A stretch of DNA of 9,448 bases from Chlorobiota bacterium (GTDB lineage Bacteria > Bacteroidota > Bacteroidia > Bacteroidales > JAADGE01): contig JAUVIG010000122.1 in assembly GCA_030592825.1 (NCBI GenBank), positions 1 to 9,448 on the forward strand, read 5' to 3'. Both the position numbers and the translations under genes were made by a program. Under the pieces are notes generated by a model. The model saw only the letters and a list, made by a program, of their open reading frames with translations. It was not told where the DNA came from and searched no databases. Of the stretch, positions 1 through 7,839 are shown in pieces. Each line of letters starts with the position of its first letter. The stretch's first letter is position 1.

Positions 1-377
1 ATTGCTAACATCTTTTCTTCATCAATTTCTTTTTTATACTCCTCAAAATCAGCTTCTATTAATAATCGTTTGGCGATTGAGTCTCTTACCCAATAAACGA
101 ATTGTTTATACTCACTGTTTGTAATTTCAGTTTCATCCATCCAAAACGGATCAATTGATACTGTTTTAGACATAGATGTATGAGCAAAAGTAATATCTTG
201 GTCGTTTAAACCCATGTTATAACTACCCATTGGGATAAAAACCATTCCGTAAGGAGTTGGTTCATAAAAATCATCGCCGTCACCGACACCGATAAGCTCG
301 CCTTGGGCGCCCTTTTTACCGCAACTACTTATAATTAATATTGTTAAAACAAAAGATAATACAATTAACTTTTTCAT
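1..377 (-). CDS. porK: T9SS ring lipoprotein PorK/GldK, N-terminal part (runs off left edge)
   Basis: Only the first 125 codons lie in the window. The protein starts with a lipoprotein signal peptide: a lysine pair, a hydrophobic stretch, and the lipobox ISSC with the lipidated cysteine at residue 19. After it come GELIGVGDG, then YGMVFIPMGSYNMG (residues 43-56) and MDETEITNSEYKQFVYWV (80-97). These match the start of the formylglycine-generating-enzyme-like (FGE-sulfatase) domain of GldK/PorK. In characterised systems PorK and PorN form a periplasmic ring attached to the outer membrane that is part of the type IX secretion machine. The residues after Cys19 (GKKGAQ) lack the acidic surface-export signal known from Bacteroidota lipoproteins, which fits a periplasm-facing position. 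The gene starts 30 nt after porP on the same strand, so the two are probably cotranscribed. GldJ shares the domain, but the N-terminal motifs and the porP neighbour favour PorK/GldK. Confidence 0.9.
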   Translation of the reverse strand, partial: MKKLIVLSFVLTILIISSCGKKGAQGELIGVGDGDDFYEPTPYGMVFIPMGSYNMGLNDQDITFAHTSMSKTVSIDPFWMDETEITNSEYKQFVYWVRDSIAKRLLIEADFEEYKKEIDEEKMLA

Positions 378-407
378 GATACCTGTGTTATTTAAATAAT
401 TTTGTTT

Positions 408-1340
408 CTATAAATAAAGAATGCTTTTGTATTTATAATCATTGTTTGGCCCAAAAAAGTCAAAACAGTATCCGACAAAAATCTCATGTGAGCCTTTACT
501 TACTGTTATTAACCTTGTTAATGCCAATTCATATGCATATCCAACTTTAAGTCCGCCAAGAAGATTTAAAGTAATCATGGGAATAATTGCCTCACGATTT
601 CTATATGAAACGCCTAAGCGAATTTTTTTATTGTATAAAGCAGAGATATTCCCGCTGTATTGTAATTTAGTTCCGTCAAATTTCACAAAAACAGAAGGTT
701 GCAACTCAATTGGGCTGTTTAATAACCTGAAACTGTAACCTGCTGTTCCAAAATAATGACGTCTCAAAAATGATGCCGATTCAACATTAGGATATTTTAC
801 AGGTAGTTGAGGAATATGAGAAACAGAAAAACTTGCGTAAAATCTTTCACCAACTTTATAATAAATCCCGGCACCGAGATCAAAAATAATTTTTTGAACA
901 GCTTGATCAGTGATGAACGGATCGTCATTCGTTTCAGGAGGTTCCCAACTTCCTTCCAAATCTTTATTTATCATCCCTGCTTCTATACCAAAACCCACAG
1001 TCCCTAATCCGATTCTTCTATGATAAGAATATGCTAATTTTGCTTGAAAGTTTTTTTCAAACTCAAATCTGTCATCCATCATAGAAATACCTATTCCTCC
1101 GTTAACCCCAAACAATTTTATTTTAGAATGTACTCCGGCTAAAGTTGTAACCGGTGCTCCCTCAAAACCAACCCATTGTTGTCTGCTGATTGCCGAGGCG
1201 CAAATCCCGTCAGCCATTCCGGCAAAAGCAGGGTTTGAAAACAATAAATTATCCTTATTATGGGCAAACTGAGGATCTTGCTGTGAAAATATTTCCATCG
1301 AAAAAACCGATACTAATATAATTAGATATATTTTCTTCAT
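408..1340 (-). CDS. porP: T9SS outer-membrane protein, PorP/SprF family
   Basis: The protein has 310 residues. Residues 1 to about 19 form a signal peptide (MKK, then a hydrophobic core, ending near IFSQ). The mature start QQDPQFAH, followed by FSNPAFAG (34-41) and SRQQWVGFEGAP (52-63), is the family hallmark. The rest is rich in alternating aromatic and small residues, as in an outer-membrane beta-barrel, and the C-terminus has the family's HEIFVGYCFDFF block (285-296). PorP of P. gingivalis is needed for type IX secretion; SprF-type paralogues assist secretion of particular adhesins. Direct linkage to porK argues that this copy is the core PorP rather than a paralogue. I chose the ATG at 1340 because the signal peptide starts there. 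An in-frame TTG at 1379 would add 13 residues (MSLLEKKLFNLYL) ahead of it and is unlikely. No Shine-Dalgarno sequence is visible, which is normal for the phylum. Confidence 0.9.
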   Translation of the reverse strand: MKKIYLIILVSVFSMEIFSQQDPQFAHNKDNLLFSNPAFAGMADGICASAISRQQWVGFEGAPVTTLAGVHSKIKLFGVNGGIGISMMDDRFEFEKNFQAKLAYSYHRRIGLGTVGFGIEAGMINKDLEGSWEPPETNDDPFITDQAVQKIIFDLGAGIYYKVGERFYASFSVSHIPQLPVKYPNVESASFLRRHYFGTAGYSFRLLNSPIELQPSVFVKFDGTKLQYSGNISALYNKKIRLGVSYRNREAIIPMITLNLLGGLKVGYAYELALTRLITVSKGSHEIFVGYCFDFFGPNNDYKYKSILYL

Positions 1341-1480
1341 CAAATACAAATTAAATAATTTTTTTTCTAATAAACTCAATTTTTTGATTAAAATTATAAT
1401 TATCTGTAACTAATTTAACTTTTATTTTTTAATGTAAGCTCCTAAACAGGTGTGTTTATTATCATTATAGTATAAAAAAG
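1341..1480. other. Intergenic gap ahead of porP
   Basis: This stretch of 140 nt, very AT-rich, separates the arginase-like gene from porP, both on the minus strand. It is the longest gap in the minus-strand cluster and the likely place for a promoter of the por operon. On the minus strand TTAATTTG (1347-1354) resembles the Bacteroidota -7 box TAnnTTTG, with a TTG 22 nt upstream (1377-1379). However, the box sits only 6 nt from the porP ATG, so it would give a nearly leaderless message and is not convincing. A short AT-rich inverted repeat (TAAACA/TGTTTA, 1443-1458) has no T-tract and is not a good terminator. Confidence 0.4.
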
Positions 1481-2644
1481 TTAATTCATTTTATTAAAAA
1501 AATTCCACCAACGCTCCGGTATTTCATTTCTTGTTGCTTTTAAATAATCTTCATATGAACACGATATTATCTTTGACCTTTCATCATTTTTAACATTATA
1601 ATTTACCTCTACCCACCATCTTCCGGTTTTAGTACTTTTATAAAAGCATACATTATCGCTGATACCATCAATGTTTACTATGTATTTACGAAACTCTTTA
1701 ATAATCGAATCAGGATATTCATTTTTCCTGTTATAAAAAGACTGAATGAAATGCCAAACAACTTGAGCCGAAAGTTCAACAGTTTTATTATCATTATCGT
1801 AATCGGGGTTAACTTCAAATAATCCAAAAACAGAAACTTTATCACTAAATCCGGCATATTTTGACAATTGGCATATTTCTTCACCGTAAAAACCGTTAAC
1901 AGAGGGAGAGTTTACACCGGGAGCATCTGAACTTTTTACTGATTTTATATCAATTGAAAAAAAATCAGCATCTCTGATGTATGGTTCATTTTGAGAAAGC
2001 TTTGCCCCTGCAATTCCAAGCCTGACAGTTTCAAACTTTTCATTGATATAATTAATATCTTTTAAAGAATTGTAATACGATTGAAATCCAATATTAGAAT
2101 AATTAAATAATTTATTGTTATTTTTTATAACTTCAGATAAATACGTATCTGAACTAACTATATCATTTAATTCTCCTAAATCAAATTTAGGTTCTACAGA
2201 ACATAATGAAAAAGCTTTTTTACCTTTTTCATATACTTTACAAACCGGTATGATCAAATCCTTGCTGCCTCCAAGAATTATTACGACAAGTTCTTCTTTC
2301 AATAATTCATATACTAAATCAGTTAAAGCAATATATGTATCTTTTACTGTTTTTCCGTTTTTAAGATTCCCAATATCAATAATATTTACTGTAGAAGGTA
2401 TATATAATTTATAAAGTTCCTTTCTGATAAGATCAGGAGCTTTATAAGTGCCCTTATTATCTGAATTTCTTTCGTCTTGAACTCCAATTAAAGCAATATC
2501 AAAGTTTTCAAAAGATTTTATCGGGTTTTTTTCAGAAAATACAGTAATATTATTGATAAATAAATCTTCTTTTTTAGAATATTTTGAAATATCAATTGAT
2601 TCCGGCTTAAACGGAATAAAAAAATCATTTAGATTAATATTCAT
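1481..2644 (-). CDS. Arginase-fold (ureohydrolase family) protein, metal site degenerate; probable pseudo-enzyme
   Basis: The protein has 387 residues from the ATG at 2644. It has the arginase/agmatinase/formimidoylglutamase layout: IALIGVQDERN near residue 50, LGGSKD (124-129) where active enzymes have GGDHS, EPKFD (151-155) for DAHxD, SIDIKSVKSSDAPG (230-243) for the DxDxxDP...APG block, and FEVNPDYD (276-283) for the EVNP block. Of the six classical manganese ligands, only the second Asp of DAHxD (D155) and the first Asp of DxD (D232) are unchanged. The two His and one Asp are Lys (K128, K153, K234), and one Asp is Glu (E151). Hydrolysis by the usual mechanism therefore seems unlikely. A C-terminal extension of roughly 85 residues, with RWW motifs at 342-344 and 378-380 and CSYEDY (362-367), is absent from ordinary arginases. 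Automatic pipelines tend to name such proteins formimidoylglutamase; I would not accept that function. The gene follows topA by 14 nt. A TTG at 2653 could add three residues. Confidence 0.8.
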   Translation of the reverse strand: MNINLNDFFIPFKPESIDISKYSKKEDLFINNITVFSEKNPIKSFENFDIALIGVQDERNSDNKGTYKAPDLIRKELYKLYIPSTVNIIDIGNLKNGKTVKDTYIALTDLVYELLKEELVVIILGGSKDLIIPVCKVYEKGKKAFSLCSVEPKFDLGELNDIVSSDTYLSEVIKNNNKLFNYSNIGFQSYYNSLKDINYINEKFETVRLGIAGAKLSQNEPYIRDADFFSIDIKSVKSSDAPGVNSPSVNGFYGEEICQLSKYAGFSDKVSVFGLFEVNPDYDNDNKTVELSAQVVWHFIQSFYNRKNEYPDSIIKEFRKYIVNIDGISDNVCFYKSTKTGRWWVEVNYNVKNDERSKIISCSYEDYLKATRNEIPERWWNFFNKMN

Positions 2645-2658
2645 CCTGTTCAATTATA

Positions 2659-5169
2659 TTACTTTTTTTTCTTATTATTTTTCTTACTTTGTTTTTTCTC
2701 AGGTAATTCTTTTGCAATGATTTTAAGACAATCGTCTAATGATAACTCTTCTGCTTTATCATTTGCCGCCAACCTGAAATATTTCTTCTTATGATAAATA
2801 CACGGTTTCCCCCATCTGTCTTTAATAATTATAACATCATGTTCTTTTCCGAAATCTTTAATTAACTTTTTCTTATCTTTTTCTCTTTTCTCTTCAATTA
2901 GTTCAATTGATCTCTCAATTGTAACCCTAAGAGGGTCGTCATCTTTCTTCAGTGAAACAAATTTTGAATCATGCCTTATATAAGGACCGAATCTGCCGAC
3001 TGCAGCAACTACTTTTTTATTTTCATAAGTTCCTACATCTCTCGGTAATTTAAATAATTCTTTTGCTTGTTCAATAGTAATTGTATCTATAGTCATGCCT
3101 TTGAGTAAACTTGCATATTTAGGTTTTTCTTTATCATCACTTTCACCTAATTGTACAACAGCTCCGTATCTGGCAAATCTGGCATAGATATTTTTTCCGG
3201 TATCAGGGTCTTTTCCCAACAATCTGCCGCTGCCGGAATTTTCCAATAATTCAAGAGCTTCTTCCAATTTTATAGTCTCAATATGATGTTCTTTTCCCAA
3301 ACTTGCAAATTTAGGTTTATCCTCATCATCTGTATCGCCTAATTGAACAATCGGTCCGTACTTTCCTATTCTGGCAGATACTTGTTTCCCGCTTTTGGGA
3401 TCTTTTCCGAGAATTCTTTCACCGGTATTTCTTTCAGCATGTTTTATAGTATCTTCAACTTTTTTATGAAAGCTTTTATAAAATTTATCAATCATTTCAT
3501 ACCAAATGACTTCTCCTTCAGCAATATCGTCGAACTCCTGTTCAACATTAGCAGTAAAACTATAATCAATAATATTATCAAAGTTATCAGTCAAAAAATC
3601 GGTTACAACCATTCCAATATCTGTCGGAAACAGTTTTCCTTTTTCAGCACCATATTGTTTGCTTTCAATTTTCTTTTTAATATCACCTTTATATATATAG
3701 TGAATTAAATCTGTTTTTACACCTGATCTGTTTTCCTTTATAACATATCCTCTGTTTTGTATAGTTGATATGGTCGGTGCATAAGTAGACGGTCTCCCTA
3801 TACCTTTGTCTTCAAGTTGTTTTACCAAAGCAGCTTCAGAGTATCTGGGAGGATATTTACTGAATTGCTGTACTGCATCAATTTTTTCTGATTTAAGTAT
3901 TTGTCCCTTTTTTAGAGGAGGTAAAATTTCTTTATTATTCTGAATACTTTCAGAATACACTTTCAAAAACCCCTGAAATATAATTACCTCACCGGAAGCT
4001 GTGAATTTATAATCGTTATTGCTGATACTAATATCTACATTTGTTTTTTCAAATTCGGCATCACTCATTTGGGAAGCTAAAGTTCTTTTTCTTATCAAAT
4101 CATAAAGCCTTACTTCATCATACGAAGCTTGAATCTTTTCATTTTTAATATATGTCGGTCTTATTGCTTCATGAGCTTCTTGTGCACTTTTAGATTTAGT
4201 TTTGTAGTTCCTCCTTTTATAAAATTTATCTCCAAATTCACTAATAATAAATTCCTTAACAGTATTTAATGCTAAATTAGATAAATTAACAGAATCAGTT
4301 CTCATATATGTAATATGTCCCGATTCATATAATTTTTGGGCTACACTCATTGTTTTACCAACCGGAAAGCCTAATCTTCTGCTTGCTTCTTGTTGAAGGG
4401 ATGACGTTGTAAACGGTGTTGCGGGAGAGCGTTTTCCGGGCTTTTTTTCAACTTTTTCAACCGTAAAAATGGGATCTTTTAAACTTTTTAAAAAATTAAG
4501 AACTTCTTCTTCTTTTTTTATTTTTTTTGCTAACTCAGCACTAAACTTTATAATTTTTCCTTCATTATCCTCATATAAAAAATTTGCAATTATTTTAAAT
4601 GAAGATTCAGGCTTAAAATTGATGATTTCTCTTTCCCTTTCTACCAATAAGCGAACAGCAACAGACTGAACCCTGCCGGCCGATAATTTTGATTTAACTT
4701 TTCTCCATAATACTGAAGATAATTCAAAACCAACCAGCCTGTCAAGTATCCTTCTTGCTTGTTGAGCATTAACCAAATTTAAATTAATATCTCCGGGGTT
4801 TTCCACTGCTTGTTTTATAGCTTCTTTTGTAATCTCATTAAAAACAATACGTTTTGTCTTCTTATTCTTCAGTTTTAGTACTTCATATAAATGCCATGCT
4901 ATTGCTTCTCCTTCACGATCTTCATCCGATGCCAATAATACGGATTCCGCTTTCTTCACATCTTTTTTTAATTCATTGATAATTTTCTTTTTTTCATTTA
5001 ATATTATATAATCAGGCTTATAATTATTATCAATATCAATCCCATAATTTTTTTTCGCAAGATCACGTATATGACCAAAACTTGATTTTACGATATAATC
5101 TTTCCCTAAGAATTTCTCAATGGTTTTAGCTTTAGCCGGAGACTCAACAATAACAAGATTTTTACTCAT
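2659..5169 (-). CDS. topA: DNA topoisomerase I (type IA)
   Basis: The 836-residue protein relaxes negative supercoils by cutting one DNA strand through a phosphotyrosine link. The TOPRIM domain starts at once (NLVIVESPAKAKTIEKFLG, with Glu9) and contains the Mg-binding SDEDREGE (81-88). NAQQARRILDRLVGFELS (134-151) and SAGRVQSVAVRLLVERER (163-180) are standard type IA blocks. The active-site block YESGHITYMRTDS (281-293) holds the catalytic Tyr288 and Arg290. GIGRPSTYAPTI (456-467) is also typical. The C-terminus lacks tetracysteine zinc ribbons. It carries instead glycine/lysine-rich repeats of the Toprim C-terminal repeat type (about 584-624, 649-687, 720-740, and a weaker one at 778-802), then a lysine-rich tail that may bind DNA. 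The length is normal for Bacteroidota TopA. The ATG at 5169 directly precedes the conserved N-terminus. It is the first gene of the minus-strand cluster, with a candidate promoter about 40 nt upstream. Confidence 0.98.
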   Translation of the reverse strand: MSKNLVIVESPAKAKTIEKFLGKDYIVKSSFGHIRDLAKKNYGIDIDNNYKPDYIILNEKKKIINELKKDVKKAESVLLASDEDREGEAIAWHLYEVLKLKNKKTKRIVFNEITKEAIKQAVENPGDINLNLVNAQQARRILDRLVGFELSSVLWRKVKSKLSAGRVQSVAVRLLVEREREIINFKPESSFKIIANFLYEDNEGKIIKFSAELAKKIKKEEEVLNFLKSLKDPIFTVEKVEKKPGKRSPATPFTTSSLQQEASRRLGFPVGKTMSVAQKLYESGHITYMRTDSVNLSNLALNTVKEFIISEFGDKFYKRRNYKTKSKSAQEAHEAIRPTYIKNEKIQASYDEVRLYDLIRKRTLASQMSDAEFEKTNVDISISNNDYKFTASGEVIIFQGFLKVYSESIQNNKEILPPLKKGQILKSEKIDAVQQFSKYPPRYSEAALVKQLEDKGIGRPSTYAPTISTIQNRGYVIKENRSGVKTDLIHYIYKGDIKKKIESKQYGAEKGKLFPTDIGMVVTDFLTDNFDNIIDYSFTANVEQEFDDIAEGEVIWYEMIDKFYKSFHKKVEDTIKHAERNTGERILGKDPKSGKQVSARIGKYGPIVQLGDTDDEDKPKFASLGKEHHIETIKLEEALELLENSGSGRLLGKDPDTGKNIYARFARYGAVVQLGESDDKEKPKYASLLKGMTIDTITIEQAKELFKLPRDVGTYENKKVVAAVGRFGPYIRHDSKFVSLKKDDDPLRVTIERSIELIEEKREKDKKKLIKDFGKEHDVIIIKDRWGKPCIYHKKKYFRLAANDKAEELSLDDCLKIIAKELPEKKQSKKNNKKKK

Positions 5170-5355
5170 CCTATTTGTATTTTTATCTGTTTTTTTTAAA
5201 TTGAAAGTTGCAAATTAAAAGAAATAAAAAACTATGATCAAATTTTTTTTATTCTTTTTAACAATATTTTATACCATTAATAAATTATGAAACTGCAAAA
5301 TAAATATCAATTCATATTTTTTTTTCTATTTTTACCAATTATTATTTGAACATAA
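5170..5355. other. Divergent intergenic region between topA and the penicillin-binding protein gene
   Basis: These 186 nt separate the start codons of two oppositely transcribed genes, so promoters for both clusters should lie here. The sequence is extremely AT-rich with several T or A runs. A candidate topA promoter is listed separately. For the plus-strand gene I see only a weak -7-like TATTTTTA (about 5327-5334) without a matching upstream TTG, so I do not call it. No open frame, RNA structure or repeat stands out. Confidence 0.6.
5211..5242 (-). promoter_or_regulatory. Candidate Bacteroidota-type promoter of topA
   Basis: Read on the minus strand, TTTG at 5242-5239 is followed after 20 nt by TTAATTTG at 5218-5211. 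The primary sigma factor of Bacteroidota recognises TTTG and TAnnTTTG about 19-21 nt apart, so spacing and seven of eight -7 positions fit. It would give a leader of about 35 nt before the topA ATG at 5169. In such AT-rich DNA a chance match is possible. Confidence 0.4.
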
Positions 5356-7821
5356 ATGGAAACAAATTTAAAACAAAAAAAACAAATAAGGATTTTTTGG
5401 GCATTACTGATAAGTCCGATTCTGCTGATCACTTTAATATTTACATTAGTGAACCTGGAGGTATTCGGAAAATTGCCGGGATTTGAGGAATTAGAAAATC
5501 CAAAAACTAATTTGGCTACAGAAGTTTTTACATCCGATCAAGTTCTTTTAGGAAAATACTTTAAAGAAAACAGAACAATTGTTGATTTTAAAGAAGTATC
5601 GCCAAATGTTTTAAATGCTTTAATTGCTACTGAAGATGTAAGGTTTTATCAACATTCGGGAATTGATGCAAGAGCTTTGTTGCGAGTATTGCAAGGTGTA
5701 ATTACGCTTGATCTTTCAGGTGGCGGAAGTACAATAACTCAGCAATTGGCAAAGAATTTATATAGGATGAGAGGAGATTCTTCTGAATATGATACCGGTT
5801 TAAAAGGAAAACCGAATTTGATCATTACCAAATTCAAAGAATGGGTAACAGCAGTCAGGCTTGAACGAAATTACACAAAGCAAGAAATCATTGCCATGTA
5901 TTTGAATACTGTCGATTTCGGCAGTAATGCATTCGGAATTAAGTCTGCTGCAAGAACATTTTTTAATACGACTCCTGATTCACTTACACTTGAAGAGGCA
6001 GCAACATTAATCGGTGCTCTTAAGGCTCCCACAGCATTAAGCCCTAAGTTAAATCCAGAAAACTCATTTTACAGGCGTAATACAGTTCTTGAACAAATTG
6101 AAAAATATCAAAAAAAATTAAATAAACTTCACGGGTATCGAATAAGACCAAAAAAATATTATGATTCTCTTCAAGCACTACCAATTAATTTGGATTACAG
6201 CGTTCAATCTCATACTAAAGGTATAGCTCGTCACTTCAGGGAATATATTCGATTATTAATGTATAAAGAAAAACCTGTATCTCCTGATAAACCTGTGAAA
6301 CCAAAAAAAATGTCTTGGAAAGATCCGGAATATAAAAAATATAAAAGAGAACTTGCTCAATATGAACTTAAATATTACAGATTTTTGGAAGATTCAACAG
6401 AATGGGAAGAAAATCAATTATACGGTTGGTGTAATAAAAATGAAAAACCCGACGGAAGTAAATATAATATATACAGAGACGGCTTAAAGATTTATACAAC
6501 GATTAATTCAGAAATGCAAATATATGCCGAAGAAGCTGTTGTTGAACATATGGGAGAATATTTGCAACCTTTATTTTACAAAAGACATAAAGGCAGAAAA
6601 AAAGCACCTTTTAGTTGGAATATGTCTGAAAAACAAATTCAAAATATTTATAGTCTTTCTATGAAAAGAACAGAAAGATACAGACGATTACGATATGATC
6701 TTAAAAAGGATTCATCAGAAATTGCAGAAATCTTCAATACTCCTGTAGAAATGAAGATTTTTTCATGGAACGGTCCGATTGATACAATCATGTCTCCAAT
6801 GGATTCTATCAAATATTACAAATACTTTTTACATTCAGGATTAATGTCACTTGAGCCTCAAACGGGTTATGTAAGAGCTTATGTCGGCGATATTAATTAT
6901 GATTATTTCAAATATGATAATGTGTCATTATCAAGAAGGCAGGTTGGTTCAACATTTAAACCCTTTGTATATTCCTTTGCAATGGAAGATAAAATGTCGC
7001 CTTGCCATCTGGTTCCAAATGTACCTATTACTATTGATTTGCCAGAAGGACAGCGACCTCCTACGTGGACACCAAAATTTTCATATAATGAACGTTTAGA
7101 CGGAAAAATGGTTTCATTAAAAATTGGATTGGCTAATTCTCTTAATCAAATATCTGCTTGGGTTATGAAAAAATACGGACCTAAAAAAATTGTTGAAATT
7201 GCACACAAAATCGGTATAAAAAGTTATATTCCTGCAGTTCCGTCAATTTGTGTAGGTGCATCAGAAGTCAGACTTTCCGAAATGGTTGGTGCTTATGATA
7301 CTTATGCTAACGGAGGTGTACATGTTGAACCAATATTTGTTACCAGAATTGAAGATAAAAACGGAAATGTTATTGCAAAATTTAAAGCTAAAAATTCAGA
7401 AGCATTAAATCCGAATACAGCATATCGAATGATTGAACTTATGAAAGGTGTTGTTGATATGGGAACAAGTGTCAGATTAAGATATAAATACGGTTTCAGA
7501 AATGAAATTGCCGGTAAAACAGGTACAACTAACAATAATTCTGATGGTTGGTTTATTGGGTTTGTCCCGAATTTAGTAACCGGAGTTTGGGTAGGCGGAG
7601 AAGAAAGAAGTATTCATTTTTTAAGCAGCCACGACGGACAAGGAGCAAGTATGGCTCTTCCTATTTGGGCTTTATATATGCAAAAAGTATATCAAAATGA
7701 AAAACTGGGAATATCAAAAGAACCTTTTAAAAAACCTGTTCTTTATGATGGTGTAATCCTCGATTGTAATGAATATCGACAAATTAATAATATAGATGAC
7801 CCTTTTGATGACAATTACTAA
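5356..7821 (+). CDS. mrcA: Class A penicillin-binding protein (bifunctional peptidoglycan glycosyltransferase/transpeptidase, PBP1A-like)
   Basis: The 821-residue protein polymerises lipid II into glycan strands and cross-links the peptides in the periplasm. A short basic cytoplasmic tail (1-12) is followed by one membrane anchor (about 13-33). The glycosyltransferase family 51 domain shows ATEDVRFYQHSGID (91-104, catalytic Glu93), GGGSTITQQLAKNLYR (122-137), a KFKEW block with Glu162, and IAMYLNTVDFGSNAFGI (179-195). The transpeptidase domain has all three motifs: GSTFK with nucleophile Ser532 and Lys535, SLN at 595-597, and KTGTT at 721-725. Between the two domains lies a charged, lysine- and proline-rich segment (about 304-350). 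No domain of the PASTA type is visible at the C-terminus. It opens the plus-strand cluster and ends 18 nt before scoA. The assignment is secure at family level; the choice of PBP1A over other class A names is by similarity only. Confidence 0.95.
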   Translation: METNLKQKKQIRIFWALLISPILLITLIFTLVNLEVFGKLPGFEELENPKTNLATEVFTSDQVLLGKYFKENRTIVDFKEVSPNVLNALIATEDVRFYQHSGIDARALLRVLQGVITLDLSGGGSTITQQLAKNLYRMRGDSSEYDTGLKGKPNLIITKFKEWVTAVRLERNYTKQEIIAMYLNTVDFGSNAFGIKSAARTFFNTTPDSLTLEEAATLIGALKAPTALSPKLNPENSFYRRNTVLEQIEKYQKKLNKLHGYRIRPKKYYDSLQALPINLDYSVQSHTKGIARHFREYIRLLMYKEKPVSPDKPVKPKKMSWKDPEYKKYKRELAQYELKYYRFLEDSTEWEENQLYGWCNKNEKPDGSKYNIYRDGLKIYTTINSEMQIYAEEAVVEHMGEYLQPLFYKRHKGRKKAPFSWNMSEKQIQNIYSLSMKRTERYRRLRYDLKKDSSEIAEIFNTPVEMKIFSWNGPIDTIMSPMDSIKYYKYFLHSGLMSLEPQTGYVRAYVGDINYDYFKYDNVSLSRRQVGSTFKPFVYSFAMEDKMSPCHLVPNVPITIDLPEGQRPPTWTPKFSYNERLDGKMVSLKIGLANSLNQISAWVMKKYGPKKIVEIAHKIGIKSYIPAVPSICVGASEVRLSEMVGAYDTYANGGVHVEPIFVTRIEDKNGNVIAKFKAKNSEALNPNTAYRMIELMKGVVDMGTSVRLRYKYGFRNEIAGKTGTTNNNSDGWFIGFVPNLVTGVWVGGEERSIHFLSSHDGQGASMALPIWALYMQKVYQNEKLGISKEPFKKPVLYDGVILDCNEYRQINNIDDPFDDNY

Positions 7822-7839
7822 ATTTAAAAATATATAACT

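Noticed and set aside
442..738. Open frame on the plus strand, opposite porP
   Set aside because: It is antisense to a well-recognised PorP gene, its product resembles no family I know, and it has no start context; a by-product of the coding strand.
1341..1379. TTG start adding 13 residues to PorP
   Set aside because: It would put a charged segment ahead of an intact signal peptide that begins at the ATG at 1340.
1443..1458. Inverted repeat TAAACA-GGTG-TGTTTA as a terminator after the arginase-like gene
   Set aside because: A six-pair AT-rich stem without a following T-run on either strand is too weak.
1678..1884. Second minus-strand frame inside the arginase-like gene
   Set aside because: It overlaps in another frame a gene with clear family motifs before and after this stretch; there is no sign of a frameshift.
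1481..2644. Naming this gene hutG/formimidoylglutamase or arginase
   Set aside because: Four of six metal ligands are changed and there is no histidine- or arginine-degradation gene nearby.
2645..2653. TTG start adding three residues to the arginase-like protein
   Set aside because: An ATG follows immediately at 2644 and is the more usual start; the difference has no effect on domain content.
3343..3708. Open frame on the plus strand, opposite topA
   Set aside because: It is antisense to conserved TopA sequence and its Phe/Ile/Asn-rich product is typical of a reverse-strand shadow in AT-rich DNA.
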